Assembly: GCF_003675895.1 (NCBI RefSeq)
Contig: NZ_ML014757.1
Coordinates: 59,778-112,957 of the forward strand
From: Parashewanella curva
Lineage (GTDB): Bacteria; Pseudomonadota; Gammaproteobacteria; Enterobacterales; Shewanellaceae
Length of the DNA: 53,180 nt
Direction: 5' to 3'
In this document: piece after piece, positions 36,379-45,179 of the stretch
How positions within the stretch are numbered: position 1 is the first letter of the stretch
How the letters are laid out: every line of letters starts with the position of its first letter
Notes under the pieces: generated by a model
The model's input: the letters and a program-made list of their open reading frames with translations, nothing else
Told to the model about the DNA's origin: nothing
Database searches by the model: none
Made by a program: the position numbers and the translations under genes

Positions 36379-38148
36379 CTAACTTCTAAGGTTCTTAATG
36401 ACTAAGGGCATTTTCTTATGTAGAATCCAACCCGAAATGACTATTGCTACAGCATAAGGCACAGCTTGTTGCCATTGTTCAAACAATAAATGACCGATAC
36501 CAAGCAATAGTGAATAAATCATCGCAATACTTGCTAAGCAAGCAATGGAGTTATCTTTCAAGCCGGATGACAATGGCGTGATACCCGTCATTTCACGTAC
36601 TTTCTTCCAACCGGGGCCGTGAACTCTCAAACGTCCATAAAACTTAATGGTTTGCTCTGTAGGCTCTTTTGATGAAGTTAGTAAGGTCACAATTATCGTT
36701 AATATTACCGTTGCTATCGCAGTGCAAAGCATTCTTACCGCAAACCAACGCTCCTCACCTACATCTGGCAAAATAAACAGTAAAGCGTTACCCACAATCG
36801 CAGCGGTCACTAAAGCGGTAATTTCCGAGTAAACATTAATCTTCCACCAATACCAACGAATCACCTGAACAAAGGCAAGCGGAATAACTACCACAGCAAT
36901 ATATTCATAGGCTTGAATAATACTGGTAACCATAGTTGTCACAAATAATGCCACAATAGTTAATAAAAGCATGCTGATCCGTGCGGCTTTTACATAGTGT
37001 TCTTTAGGTTTGTCTTTAACCAAATATGGCGAATAGATGTCATTAACTAAATATGAAGATCCCCAGTTTAATTGAGTATCTAGAGTACTCATAAACGCCG
37101 CTAACAATGATGCAACCATGACACCTTTCAAACCAACCGGTAGAAAAGAATCAATCATTCTAGGATAGGCTTGCTCTGGATCAGCAAGATTAGGGAAATA
37201 GATGATCGAAGCGACACCTACAATAATCCAAGGCCAGCTTCTTACCACTAAATGACAGAAAGCAAACCAATACAAAGATAAAACTGCATCTTTTTCACTT
37301 TTAGATGCCAAAGTTCTTTGTAAAAAGAAACCAAAGCCCGGTGCGTAGTTCCACCAGCCAATGGCAAGCAAAATAAAGAAAGTAGCCGTTTTTAAATCCC
37401 AACCAAATTCAGGAAAGAATCTTAATGTTTCGCTATCAAAGTTAGGTGTTGCTTGTAACGCAGTAACGATTCCACCTTGGTCGCCAAGATCAACATACAC
37501 CAAGAATGCCAATGCGATTGAGCCAATGATCGCCAAACCAAATTGAATCAAATCGGTATAAACGACACCATACAAGCCAGATAATGCCGTATAGCCAACC
37601 GCAGCCAGTGCTAATCCGACTAAAACCACATCCGTTGCAGTAATTCCACCAAAAATCGGTACGTTAAATAAAGCCTCATTTGAGAAGCCAAGGATAACAC
37701 TAATGATATCAGACATGGCTAAAGTAACTGAAGCAATAATGATACAGTTAATGAAGACACCATCAAACAAAGCCTTGAATACTCTTAAACCATCCGTTGC
37801 CTTACTTTTATCATAACGTTGGGAAATAAATTCGATTTCAGTGATAGCTTCACTTCTCCGCCAAAGGTTTGCAAAGAAAAATACTGAAACTAAAACACCA
37901 ATAACTGATACCCACCAGATCCAGTTTGCATAGATACCTTGCTCTCGCACTACACCAGCAACAAAGAGAGGGGTATCAGAAGAAAAGGTTGTGGCAACCA
38001 TTGAGGTACCAGCAATAAACCAAGGAAGAGAACGGCCAGCAACAAAGAAATCTGCGGTACTTTCACTGGCCTTTTTAGTGAAGTACATCCCAATAGCTAT
38101 GGTTGCAACTACATATAATGCAACGATTAACCAGTCAATTAAAGTCAT
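36379..38148 (-). CDS. Sodium:solute symporter (SSS family)
   Basis: A 589-residue inner-membrane transporter with about 13 to 14 hydrophobic segments. The family pattern is clear from the start: DWLIVALYVVATIAIGMYF, then DFFVAGRSLPWFIAGTSMV and ATTFSSDTPLFVAG, followed by GLYGVVYTDLIQF and FMSTLDTQLNWGSSYLVNDIY. Similar symporters sit in marine polysaccharide loci and import the released monosaccharide with Na+. Because no FucP-type MFS transporter is present, this is the best candidate for L-fucose or GlcNAc uptake in the window; this is inferred. It is the last gene after the receptor and oxidoreductase, with a palindromic repeat in the gap upstream. Confidence 0.9.
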   Translation of the reverse strand: MTLIDWLIVALYVVATIAIGMYFTKKASESTADFFVAGRSLPWFIAGTSMVATTFSSDTPLFVAGVVREQGIYANWIWWVSVIGVLVSVFFFANLWRRSEAITEIEFISQRYDKSKATDGLRVFKALFDGVFINCIIIASVTLAMSDIISVILGFSNEALFNVPIFGGITATDVVLVGLALAAVGYTALSGLYGVVYTDLIQFGLAIIGSIALAFLVYVDLGDQGGIVTALQATPNFDSETLRFFPEFGWDLKTATFFILLAIGWWNYAPGFGFFLQRTLASKSEKDAVLSLYWFAFCHLVVRSWPWIIVGVASIIYFPNLADPEQAYPRMIDSFLPVGLKGVMVASLLAAFMSTLDTQLNWGSSYLVNDIYSPYLVKDKPKEHYVKAARISMLLLTIVALFVTTMVTSIIQAYEYIAVVVIPLAFVQVIRWYWWKINVYSEITALVTAAIVGNALLFILPDVGEERWFAVRMLCTAIATVILTIIVTLLTSSKEPTEQTIKFYGRLRVHGPGWKKVREMTGITPLSSGLKDNSIACLASIAMIYSLLLGIGHLLFEQWQQAVPYAVAIVISGWILHKKMPLVIKNLRS

Positions 38149-38210
38149 AATTATTATTCTGTTATCTTAAAACTCATCCTGATTACCGACAAAGTTCAGC
38201 TAACTTTGTT

Positions 38211-38291
38211 GTCACTCTTGCGAAGGCAGGAGTCCAGCGTATCTACTTTCTCTAAAGTAAGTCACTGGATACCTGCCTTCGCAGGTATGAC
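38211..38291. repeat. 81-bp palindromic repeat element
   Basis: Arms 38211-38237 and 38265-38291 are complementary at most of 27 positions and both contain TGCGAAGGCAGG or its complement; the middle holds a second perfect hairpin TACTTT/AAAGTA (38244-38249 and 38254-38259). The arm sequence resembles the GCGAAGGCRGG-type intergenic repeats that are widespread in proteobacteria. It sits between the oxidoreductase and symporter genes. Confidence 0.75.
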
Positions 38292-38383
38292 GGTATCCAA
38301 GAGCTAATATTTGGCTGAGCTTGATAAATAATCAAGAACCCCTTGAGCTGTACATCATGTACAGCACTTTTTGAAACATACGA

Positions 38384-39523
38384 TTAACGTAAACCGTAAC
38401 TATCAAACTTATTCCAAGTCTCAGTCATATCTATAACCTGACCTGTTTTTCTTGCTTCATCTATCTTTATTGCAGTTAAACCAGCCTCAAGCGCATCAAT
38501 AATTGAAACGGGTAATGACGCGCCGGTTTCAAAGTAAGCCGTCCAATCGGCCGCCATTTGCTCTTCTGCACCATAGTGCATAGAAATGCTGTCATCATGC
38601 TGATATTCAATATCGGTGATTTTTTCTGAGCTTACAGCATCGTGAACTCGATAATAGTTACGAACAAAATCCCCTTCAGCCATACCTTTTGTGCCAATTA
38701 CACAAAAGTGACGGAATTCATCTGGAGTATTTAGGTTCGTGTGGAAACACAAATTAGTTCCATTTTCGTATTCAAGCAATGCAGTTTGATTATCAATCAA
38801 ATCACCATCACCTGTGAACACGCTGTCTACACCTTGCCAGCGTGACTTCCTTTCATGATAAACATCTTCCTTTTCCAGTTCTGAGTGTTGTGAGTTGAAG
38901 AATCTTCGGCTACCAAAGCTTGCAATTCTTTTTGGCCTTGAACCGATCGCACCTTGGTAAATATCGATGTCATGGCAGCATTTTTCTAGCAAAAAACCAC
39001 CTGACAATTCCGAGTTGCGTCGCCAGTCACGCATAAAGAATGCACCGTGTTCTGGAGCGATATGCTCAGATGCTTCAACACTCATAATTTCGCCAATATC
39101 GCCTGCGCTAAGACTTTTCTTCAAGTCTTTATATAAAGGCGCATAACGAAGCACCATGCCGACCATAATACTATCTACAGCATCGTATTTTTTAATTAAG
39201 GCTAATAGGTCAAAAGTTTGCTCTTCAGAAATAACAACTGGTTTTTCAGTAAAGATTTTTACTCCCGCTTCTAACCCCATACGAATGTGCTCAAGATGCA
39301 GATGGTTAGGGGAACCAATCATCAGTAAATCAAGCTGTTCATTAGCAAGCATATCAGATAGTTGATCGTAGCCTGTCATGTGAATGTTATGCTCTTCCAT
39401 ATAGCTTAATTTAACCGAAGAAGGATCGGCATAAGCAACCAACTCAAAGTTTGGGATTAACTCTTGCATTACTTTTGCAACATAGCTCAAACGGTCACCC
39501 AGACCACATAAACCTACTTTCAT
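38384..39523 (-). CDS. Gfo/Idh/MocA-family oxidoreductase
   Basis: A 379-residue NAD(P)-dependent sugar oxidoreductase. The N-terminal Rossmann motif VGLCGLGDR (3-11) and the catalytic segment FTEKPVVIS with E93-K94-P95 are clear, followed by the LEKCCHDIDIYQ segment with the conserved His. No signal peptide, so it is cytosolic. Members oxidise or epimerise inositols, hexoses or amino sugars, and some act as NAD-dependent glycosidases (GH109, GH179). Its location between a TonB receptor and a symporter points to a sugar released from the imported glycan; the substrate is not known. Confidence 0.88.
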   Translation of the reverse strand: MKVGLCGLGDRLSYVAKVMQELIPNFELVAYADPSSVKLSYMEEHNIHMTGYDQLSDMLANEQLDLLMIGSPNHLHLEHIRMGLEAGVKIFTEKPVVISEEQTFDLLALIKKYDAVDSIMVGMVLRYAPLYKDLKKSLSAGDIGEIMSVEASEHIAPEHGAFFMRDWRRNSELSGGFLLEKCCHDIDIYQGAIGSRPKRIASFGSRRFFNSQHSELEKEDVYHERKSRWQGVDSVFTGDGDLIDNQTALLEYENGTNLCFHTNLNTPDEFRHFCVIGTKGMAEGDFVRNYYRVHDAVSSEKITDIEYQHDDSISMHYGAEEQMAADWTAYFETGASLPVSIIDALEAGLTAIKIDEARKTGQVIDMTETWNKFDSYGLR

Positions 39524-39614
39524 GAATGAAATCCTTTAAAAACGCGAGAGTGATGAGAATAGAAGAATGACAGATTCATACAACTCTCCTGTCAAAAAAT
39601 AAAAATTTTATACA

Positions 39615-39650
39615 GAAAAAACCATACCGCCACATTAAAGCGACGGTATG
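39615..39650 (-). terminator. Rho-independent terminator of the TonB receptor gene
   Basis: The stem CATACCG/CGGTATG (39623-39629 with 39644-39650) is followed on the minus strand by GGTTTTTTCTG, 12 bases after the receptor stop. It would reduce read-through into the oxidoreductase gene. Confidence 0.8.
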
Positions 39651-39661
39651 ATTTCAGGGAG

Positions 39662-42436
39662 TTAGAACTTGTAACTAACACCTAAATTGATCTTACGACC
39701 AGTTTGACCAAGCGATAATGGGCGTGTGCCATTCGCAGGTGAATCAATTGCAGTTGCATAACGCTTTTCTTGCTCGTCAGTTAAGTTAACGACTTCGAAG
39801 AAACCAGTTAGACCGTCAGCAAACTCATAGCTTACAGATAAATCAAACTGACCATAAGCTTCTGCATACAGTTGACTTGCGCCAAAAACATCAGTTGGAT
39901 CGATTAAGAAATCATCTCTCCAAGAGTATGCTAAGCGAGCTTGCAGTGCATCTTTATCATAGTAAAGTGCAGTGTTAATGCTGGTATCAGATACGCCAGG
40001 GAAAGGTACCTTATCACCATTATTCAACTTAAGATCTGCACTCACTTTTGTTAAATTAACAATGGCACCTAAACCATCAAACGGTTCTGGTAAGAAAGTA
40101 AAGGCTTGGCTATAACCAATTTCAAAGCCTTTAATTTTTGCGTTACCTTGGTTATCGGGCTGTCTTACAGAGTTAAACTTAACACCAGCGATAGTCACAT
40201 CTTTGTTTACAGAACCCACAATGTAATCGTCGATATCTTTATGGAATCCAGCAATAGTGAAGGCGCTCGATTCATTAAAGTACCACTCTAAACCTAAATC
40301 AAAATTATCTGCTAGGTATGGCTCGAGACTTGGGTTACCAAATCCAGCGATACGCTGAGTAGCATTAATGATTTTTAGAGAAGGCGCTAATTGTTCGAAC
40401 TCAGGGCGAGTTAACGACTTAGAATATGAGAAACGACCAACCAAATCTTCGGTAATATCTAACTTAACATTCAAGCTAGGTAATACATTAGTGTAGCTGT
40501 TACTGAATGGGAAGTCTGTGATTTCACCAGAAAGCACTGGTACGTTAATTGAACCTTGCTGCTCAAGGGTTAATTTTTGAGACTGACCAGTTACATCGGT
40601 ATTTGTACGAACTACACGTACACCTGCGTTACCAGAAAGCTTCATATCGCCTACATAGGTATTAACATTTAACTGAGCATAACCAGCTAAGGTTTCTTCT
40701 TCAGCAACGAAGCTCTCTAAAGACTGTCTTGCAACATCTATTCCTTTACCTCGTGCATTTAAAATAGCTTGATGGTTAGGGAAAAGTAGCTGTGAAGGCG
40801 TTAAACCAGTAAGGCTTCCATCTAAGAAGTTGCTCGGTGCACGCATCGTAGAGTTAGTAATAGCTGTGGCTAGAGCTGGGTTGTTACGACCACCATTTTG
40901 ACCAAAATATACATCAAACGTCTTTTCACGTGAACGCCAGCGCGCACCTACTTTTAACTCAGAAAAAATGTCACTATCAAAGCTATAGGTCGCATCAAAT
41001 TTGAATGCGTGCTCGCTATCTTCGTTTTTACGTTTTCTTAACTCTGTTTGTTGAATAGCGTAATTCGCAGCAGATAACAAAGCTGCATCAGTTGCATCTG
41101 GAGTGAAGCTGACTGTATCACCATGAGTGGACGCGATACCTTTCACTGTGTGAACGATATTTTTACCATCAGCATTCAAACCATCAACTAGCGAAATTAC
41201 TGAACGACCAAAATTTAGTTCACCACTGGCATCAGCATAAGAATAATCTGCTTCAAATAACCAGTTCTCAGTGTTGTGTTGGAAATTCAAACCAAAGTTA
41301 ACACTTTCATCTGAACCGGAACGAATATCTGTAAAGCTCTCAATGTTAGCTGTCGTTGGGAAACGAGTAAATGTGCCACTGTTAAGTTCTGGTTTACAAG
41401 TAACACTTTTATCTTCATTTGGTTCAGTATTACAAAACTTAACACCCGCTTGACTTCCAGGAGCTAATGAATAAATTGCACCATATTGGTTAGAGTCGAT
41501 ATCACGCTTAGACACAAGCACATCTGCAACCAACTGAGTATCCTCACCAAGCAACCATTGTAGCGTTCCATTTACAGTTGTACGCTTACGCTCTTCTGTA
41601 AATGATTCAGGGTTAGCAGAGAATGGAATAAAGGCACCAGCTAAATCACCTTTTTTATCACTATTTGTGTCAATTTCAGGCGATTTTAAATAACCAAAGG
41701 TATTGGCAATATCTTCACGTATATAACGGTCTGAGTAACTTACCGCCGCCATTGCACCAAAGGTTTCGTCATCATTTACCCAGCTATGCAAGCCACTGAA
41801 TGATGGTTTGGTTTTCTTATTGAACTCACCGTACTGACCGCGAACTGTTGCAGCAGTTGTGGTTCCAAGCTGTAGAGGACGTGCGGTTTTAATGTTAACA
41901 ACACCACCAATACCACCCTCTACTTGAGAGGCTGAACCGGTTTTGTAAACTTCTAACTTGTTAATAACTTCAGCTGGGAGTACATCGAAGTTAGTTGCAC
42001 GACCGGTCGTACTTGCAGCACCACCATTCAGTGTTGAGTCAAAAGACTCTGTACCACTTACTAAAGTACGACCATTTACCGTACCACGCACAAAATCAGG
42101 ACCCAGACCACGAATAGATACGAAGTCACCCTCACCTCTATCACGTTGAATAGCAACACCTGGCACACGTTGTAGGGCTTCTGCCACATTGCGATCCGGT
42201 AATTTACCTACATCTTCAGCGGTAATGGCATCGACAAAATTATCATCAAACCTTTTAGTATTCAGAGATTCTGCAACAGAGCCACGAATGCCTGAAACGG
42301 TAATTTTTTCGATGTCTTCATTTTTCTTGCTTTTGCTTGCTTCATCTTCAGCAGCTTGAGCTGAAATCGATAAGCTACCTACGATAGCTGCACTGATTAC
42401 AGTCGAAAGCACTGATCGGCTAAACTTTTTATTCAT
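39662..42436 (-). CDS. TonB-dependent outer-membrane receptor
   Basis: A 924-residue receptor if started at the ATG at 42436, which has GGAAGAG upstream and gives a clean signal peptide (MNKKFSRSVLSTVISAAIVGSLSISAQA); a longer frame starts 30 bases earlier. A TonB-box-like IEKITVSG follows, then the plug (EDVGKLPDRNVAEALQRVPG, SIRGLGPDFVRGTVNGR) and a long beta-barrel ending in the terminal aromatic residue of NLGVSYKF. It belongs to the large carbohydrate-type receptors common in Alteromonadales. Divergence from an IclR gene and linkage to sugar genes suggest it imports the fucosylated oligosaccharide; this is inferred. Confidence 0.93.
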   Translation of the reverse strand: MNKKFSRSVLSTVISAAIVGSLSISAQAAEDEASKSKKNEDIEKITVSGIRGSVAESLNTKRFDDNFVDAITAEDVGKLPDRNVAEALQRVPGVAIQRDRGEGDFVSIRGLGPDFVRGTVNGRTLVSGTESFDSTLNGGAASTTGRATNFDVLPAEVINKLEVYKTGSASQVEGGIGGVVNIKTARPLQLGTTTAATVRGQYGEFNKKTKPSFSGLHSWVNDDETFGAMAAVSYSDRYIREDIANTFGYLKSPEIDTNSDKKGDLAGAFIPFSANPESFTEERKRTTVNGTLQWLLGEDTQLVADVLVSKRDIDSNQYGAIYSLAPGSQAGVKFCNTEPNEDKSVTCKPELNSGTFTRFPTTANIESFTDIRSGSDESVNFGLNFQHNTENWLFEADYSYADASGELNFGRSVISLVDGLNADGKNIVHTVKGIASTHGDTVSFTPDATDAALLSAANYAIQQTELRKRKNEDSEHAFKFDATYSFDSDIFSELKVGARWRSREKTFDVYFGQNGGRNNPALATAITNSTMRAPSNFLDGSLTGLTPSQLLFPNHQAILNARGKGIDVARQSLESFVAEEETLAGYAQLNVNTYVGDMKLSGNAGVRVVRTNTDVTGQSQKLTLEQQGSINVPVLSGEITDFPFSNSYTNVLPSLNVKLDITEDLVGRFSYSKSLTRPEFEQLAPSLKIINATQRIAGFGNPSLEPYLADNFDLGLEWYFNESSAFTIAGFHKDIDDYIVGSVNKDVTIAGVKFNSVRQPDNQGNAKIKGFEIGYSQAFTFLPEPFDGLGAIVNLTKVSADLKLNNGDKVPFPGVSDTSINTALYYDKDALQARLAYSWRDDFLIDPTDVFGASQLYAEAYGQFDLSVSYEFADGLTGFFEVVNLTDEQEKRYATAIDSPANGTRPLSLGQTGRKINLGVSYKF

Positions 42437-42557
42437 TATTCTCTTCCATGGTTGTGACTGATTCAAATATTAAACGCTGATTCAATTTTGAAACGACATC
42501 GCTTTTTTGACATTTAATTCACAAATAATCAAACATTGATTGACCATAAATCACATT

Positions 42558-42598
42558 ATTTTATATACAAACATAAATTATCGATATATTTTATATAC
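42558..42598. promoter_or_regulatory. Two direct repeats 30 bp apart in the receptor/IclR intergenic region
   Basis: ATTTTATATAC occurs at 42558-42568 and 42588-42598, each followed by an (G)AAAC end, spaced exactly 30 bases (three helical turns). Tandem sites are compatible with IclR-type binding, but the region is AT-rich and chance similarity is possible. Confidence 0.4.
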
Positions 42599-42623
42599 GA
42601 AACACCCAGTCACAATCACATAC

Positions 42624-42639
42624 ACGTTAACGTCAACGT
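42624..42639. promoter_or_regulatory. Candidate operator ACGTTNACGTNAACGT (receptor/IclR side)
   Basis: ACGTTAACGTCAACGT is a 16-base palindrome apart from two positions. It lies 39 bases upstream of the IclR start and 188 bases upstream of the receptor start. Its first 14 bases are identical to 28684-28697 before the fucosidase gene. This suggests a shared regulator, possibly the IclR protein encoded next to it or an unlinked LacI-type protein. Confidence 0.65.
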
Positions 42640-42677
42640 AACATAAAAATAATGAAATAATAGGAAACAAAGTTCGT

Positions 42678-43448
42678 ATGAATAAAAAGTATACGGCTCC
42701 GGCGCTAGAAAAAGGGTTAGAAGTTATAGAGTTACTTTCAAAATACCCCAAAGGCTTAAGTCTGACTGAAATATCAAACAAGCTGTCGCGAACAAATGCA
42801 CAATTATTTCGAATGGTGTCCGTTCTTAAGGAGTTGGATTATGTAGAGTACACACCTGAAGGGAAAATATATCGACTATCACTTAAACTGTTTCGTTTAT
42901 CACAAACGATCTCACCTACTAATAGATTATTAGATCTTGCTCTACCTCAAATGACTATTTTATCTAGCCAATGCAAGCACCCTTGTTACCTCGTATGTTA
43001 CTCAGAAGGTCACGGAATAATTACCGCTTATAAGGCTAGTACCGATAACATGGAACAACTCACTTATAATATAGGTAGTAAACTTCCACTTATAAATAAT
43101 TGTGCTGGACATGTCCTTTTATCGTTTGCATCTTATAATAAGCGTCAATCCATGCTTGAAGCTTACAAAGCACAAAGCAATACAGAAATTGATTTTCAAA
43201 AGCTACGTAAACGTATCGAAAAAGTGAAAAAACAAGGATATGAAGCAATGGAAAGCCCTATCTTTTTAAGTGGATTCGATATTGGGTTCCCAATTTTCAG
43301 TAGTGATGAAGAAGTGATAGCTGTTTTAGTTATATCAACTCTCACCTATAAAGTTCCAGAGATGAACACCAATTTAGATGAGATAAAAAGAAACCTAGAG
43401 TCAACAGTACAACAAATCACTTCAAAATTTGCAGGTGCGGAGGATTAG
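42678..43448 (+). CDS. IclR-family transcriptional regulator (fucose/receptor side)
   Basis: A 256-residue regulator. The winged helix-turn-helix occupies about 8-70 (TAPALEKGLEVIELL, GLSLTEISNKLSRTNAQLFRMV), and the effector domain about 85-245 includes NCAGHVLLSF and SGFDIGFPIFSSDEEVIAVLV. It is divergent from the TonB receptor and adjacent to the palindromic operator. It is a paralogue of the regulator in the nag set. Its likely targets are the receptor, its own gene and possibly the fucosidase; this follows only from the shared motif. Confidence 0.9.
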   Translation: MNKKYTAPALEKGLEVIELLSKYPKGLSLTEISNKLSRTNAQLFRMVSVLKELDYVEYTPEGKIYRLSLKLFRLSQTISPTNRLLDLALPQMTILSSQCKHPCYLVCYSEGHGIITAYKASTDNMEQLTYNIGSKLPLINNCAGHVLLSFASYNKRQSMLEAYKAQSNTEIDFQKLRKRIEKVKKQGYEAMESPIFLSGFDIGFPIFSSDEEVIAVLVISTLTYKVPEMNTNLDEIKRNLESTVQQITSKFAGAED

Positions 43449-43575
43449 GAGAAAACGACGCTACATAACTTCAGAACGAATGTAATCATACTGATTTGAA
43501 ATTTTATCAACTCCCCATTACGGCTTCTCGACAAATGTATATAATGAGCCGTCTGATCACTCACCTGCTGTAATA

Positions 43576-44427
43576 ATGGATAAACTTGAACTGACCTTGC
43601 CCATAGATGAAAGTAATTACCAGACTAAGCCAAGTCAGTTGCTAGCATCTTCTTCACAACTCACGCAAGCACAGATAAAGGATGCAATGCATAAAGGGGC
43701 GGTATGGTTATACAGAGGTAAGAGTAAACAACGCCTTAGACGAGCAAGTAAGTCTTTATTACCTGAAGATAAATTAGAGTTAAACTACAACTCTCAATTG
43801 CTTCAGCAATCTGCGCCAGCACCGTCACTCATTTTCGATGGCGATGTATTTAGCGTGTGGTTTAAGCCATTTGGACTTAACTGTCAAGGAAGCCGCTGGG
43901 CTGACCATCTCAGTATTAATCGTTGGGTTGAGTCTAATTTCCATAAATTAACTGGGAAAAATGAACGCCCAGTATTTCTAATTCATCGGCTCGATAGAGC
44001 AACCTCCGGACTGATTTTACTTTGCCATACAAAAAAGGCGGCCCGTCTATTTTCTGAAATGTTTCATTCTCGGAAAGTTGATAAACGCTATCAGGCTATT
44101 GTTCATGGTGATTTTTCTTCTATACCTATGGAGTATTTAGTTGACCACCCGATTGATAACAAGCCTTCTTCGTCCAAATTTTCATTTGTCGGAAAAAATG
44201 AAAAATATTCTAAGGTAGATGTTAAATTGCTTACAGGTAGAAAACATCAAATCCGCAAGCATTTAAGTTTTATAGAATTCCCAATTGTGGGAGACAGAAT
44301 GCACGGCATAAGTGGAGATGAAGCGAGAGATTTGCAATTACAAGCTGTTTCACTTAGCTTTATTTGTCCATTTACTCAAAAGCTGTATCAATTCAAGGTA
44401 GAAGATAGTTTAATGTTGTCTCTTTAG
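43576..44427 (+). CDS. RluA-family pseudouridine synthase
   Basis: A 283-residue RNA-modifying enzyme converting uridine to pseudouridine in rRNA or tRNA. The catalytic motif HRLDRATSGLILL carries the active-site Asp. KRYQAIVHGD and GRKHQIRKHL are also typical of the family. The N-terminal 80 residues (SQLTQAQIKDAMHKGAVWL) look like an S4-like RNA-binding segment. The target base cannot be told. The start has little ribosome-site signal. It is apparently a single gene. Confidence 0.9.
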   Translation: MDKLELTLPIDESNYQTKPSQLLASSSQLTQAQIKDAMHKGAVWLYRGKSKQRLRRASKSLLPEDKLELNYNSQLLQQSAPAPSLIFDGDVFSVWFKPFGLNCQGSRWADHLSINRWVESNFHKLTGKNERPVFLIHRLDRATSGLILLCHTKKAARLFSEMFHSRKVDKRYQAIVHGDFSSIPMEYLVDHPIDNKPSSSKFSFVGKNEKYSKVDVKLLTGRKHQIRKHLSFIEFPIVGDRMHGISGDEARDLQLQAVSLSFICPFTQKLYQFKVEDSLMLSL

Positions 44428-44464
44428 ATTATTCATCATGGCTTTGTTGACAAAATCATAAATT

Positions 44465-44538
44465 GCATAGATATTAATCAATTCTAGCCTTAATGCTGTA
44501 TAATTAAGTGTTTGGTTTTCAGGGCTGAATATCTATGC
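44465..44538. repeat. Inverted repeat with 11-base perfect arms
   Basis: GCATAGATATT (44465-44475) and AATATCTATGC (44528-44538) flank 52 AT-rich bases containing TATAAT at 44499-44504. It lies between the pseudouridine synthase and the small YHS-like gene. It may be a regulatory hairpin or remnant of a mobile element. Confidence 0.4.
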
Positions 44539-44646
44539 TTTTTGAGCTTCAATAATTTATCCATACAAGATTCGCATTACCAATCTTAAGCTCTTTCAAT
44601 GGATCTTATGTCTATTAGTGTTACAAACTTATAGGATTTGATAGCA

Positions 44647-44844
44647 ATGACATCAAAAACAATTAATAACTTTTGCCCACGCTCAGGAAAGGCGGTTAAA
44701 GAGGACTCGTTAACTGAATATCGAGGCTATATTGTTGGTTTTTGCAACCCTAATTGTCGAGATGACTTTGAAGAAAATTTTGAAGACAGACCCAATGACA
44801 CACAGTATTTTGATGGTATCTTAAGAAAAAAGTACGATAAATAA
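44647..44844 (+). CDS. Small cysteine-containing YHS-like protein
   Basis: A 65-residue protein. The ATG at 44647 is preferred over a TTG nine bases upstream because an AGGA lies 11 bases before it. The segment NNFCPRSGKAVKEDSLTEYRG and the following GFCNPNCRDDFEENFEDRP have the pattern of YHS/TRASH-type metal-binding peptides: CPxSGK early and CNPNC later. It resembles short proteins of this kind found in Shewanella and Vibrio, but the exact family was not verified. A metal-binding role is inferred from three cysteines. Confidence 0.75.
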   Translation: MTSKTINNFCPRSGKAVKEDSLTEYRGYIVGFCNPNCRDDFEENFEDRPNDTQYFDGILRKKYDK

Positions 44845-45010
44845 ACGGATAAACAATAAGTCTTTAAGCAAAATAACGCTTGAATATCAAGAGCCAACCA
44901 TAAAAAAACAGTAATATCAAAAGCGCTCAAACTAAAAAAATATTGACACTTATTGTTATCTGGTGTTTTCTATAAATACATTTTGACTTTATTTATATCT
45001 TACTAAACAC

Positions 45011-45073
45011 ATGAATTTTAATGCAGCTCTTCAAATCATCAACTGGTGGTGGCACTTCCTCAATCGCGGGTAG
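45011..45073 (+). CDS. trpL: trp operon leader peptide
   Basis: A 20-codon open frame, MNFNAALQIINWWWHFLNRG, with three consecutive Trp codons at 45044-45052, followed 51 bases later by a Rho-independent hairpin and trpE. This is the classic attenuator layout: low charged tRNA-Trp stalls the ribosome at the Trp codons. The bases GCGGGT at 45066-45071, overlapping the last codons and stop, can pair with ACCCGC of the terminator stem (45126-45131), giving a plausible antiterminator. A TATAAA at 44971-44976 and TTGACA at 44943-44948 lie upstream, but their 22-base spacing is too long to call them one promoter. Confidence 0.9.
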   Translation: MNFNAALQIINWWWHFLNRG

Positions 45074-45124
45074 TGTAATGCTGTGCATGCAAAATAAATA
45101 AAGCAAACAGAGTAAGACACATAA

Positions 45125-45148
45125 AACCCGCAACATGCGGGTTTTTTT
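45125..45148 (+). terminator. trp attenuator terminator
   Basis: The stem AACCCGCA/TGCGGGTT (45125-45132 with 45136-45143), loop ACA, is followed by a T-run ending at 45148, 31 bases before the trpE ATG. Confidence 0.92.
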
Positions 45149-45179
45149 ATGCTTCAAATTTGATAACTAGGTGCTAGAA

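Noticed and set aside
38211-38291. CRISPR-like repeat
   Set aside because: It is a single inverted repeat with no regularly spaced direct repeats or cas genes.
44943-44976. Single trp promoter from TTGACA and TATAAA
   Set aside because: The 22-base spacing is too long for a sigma-70 promoter, so no promoter was called.
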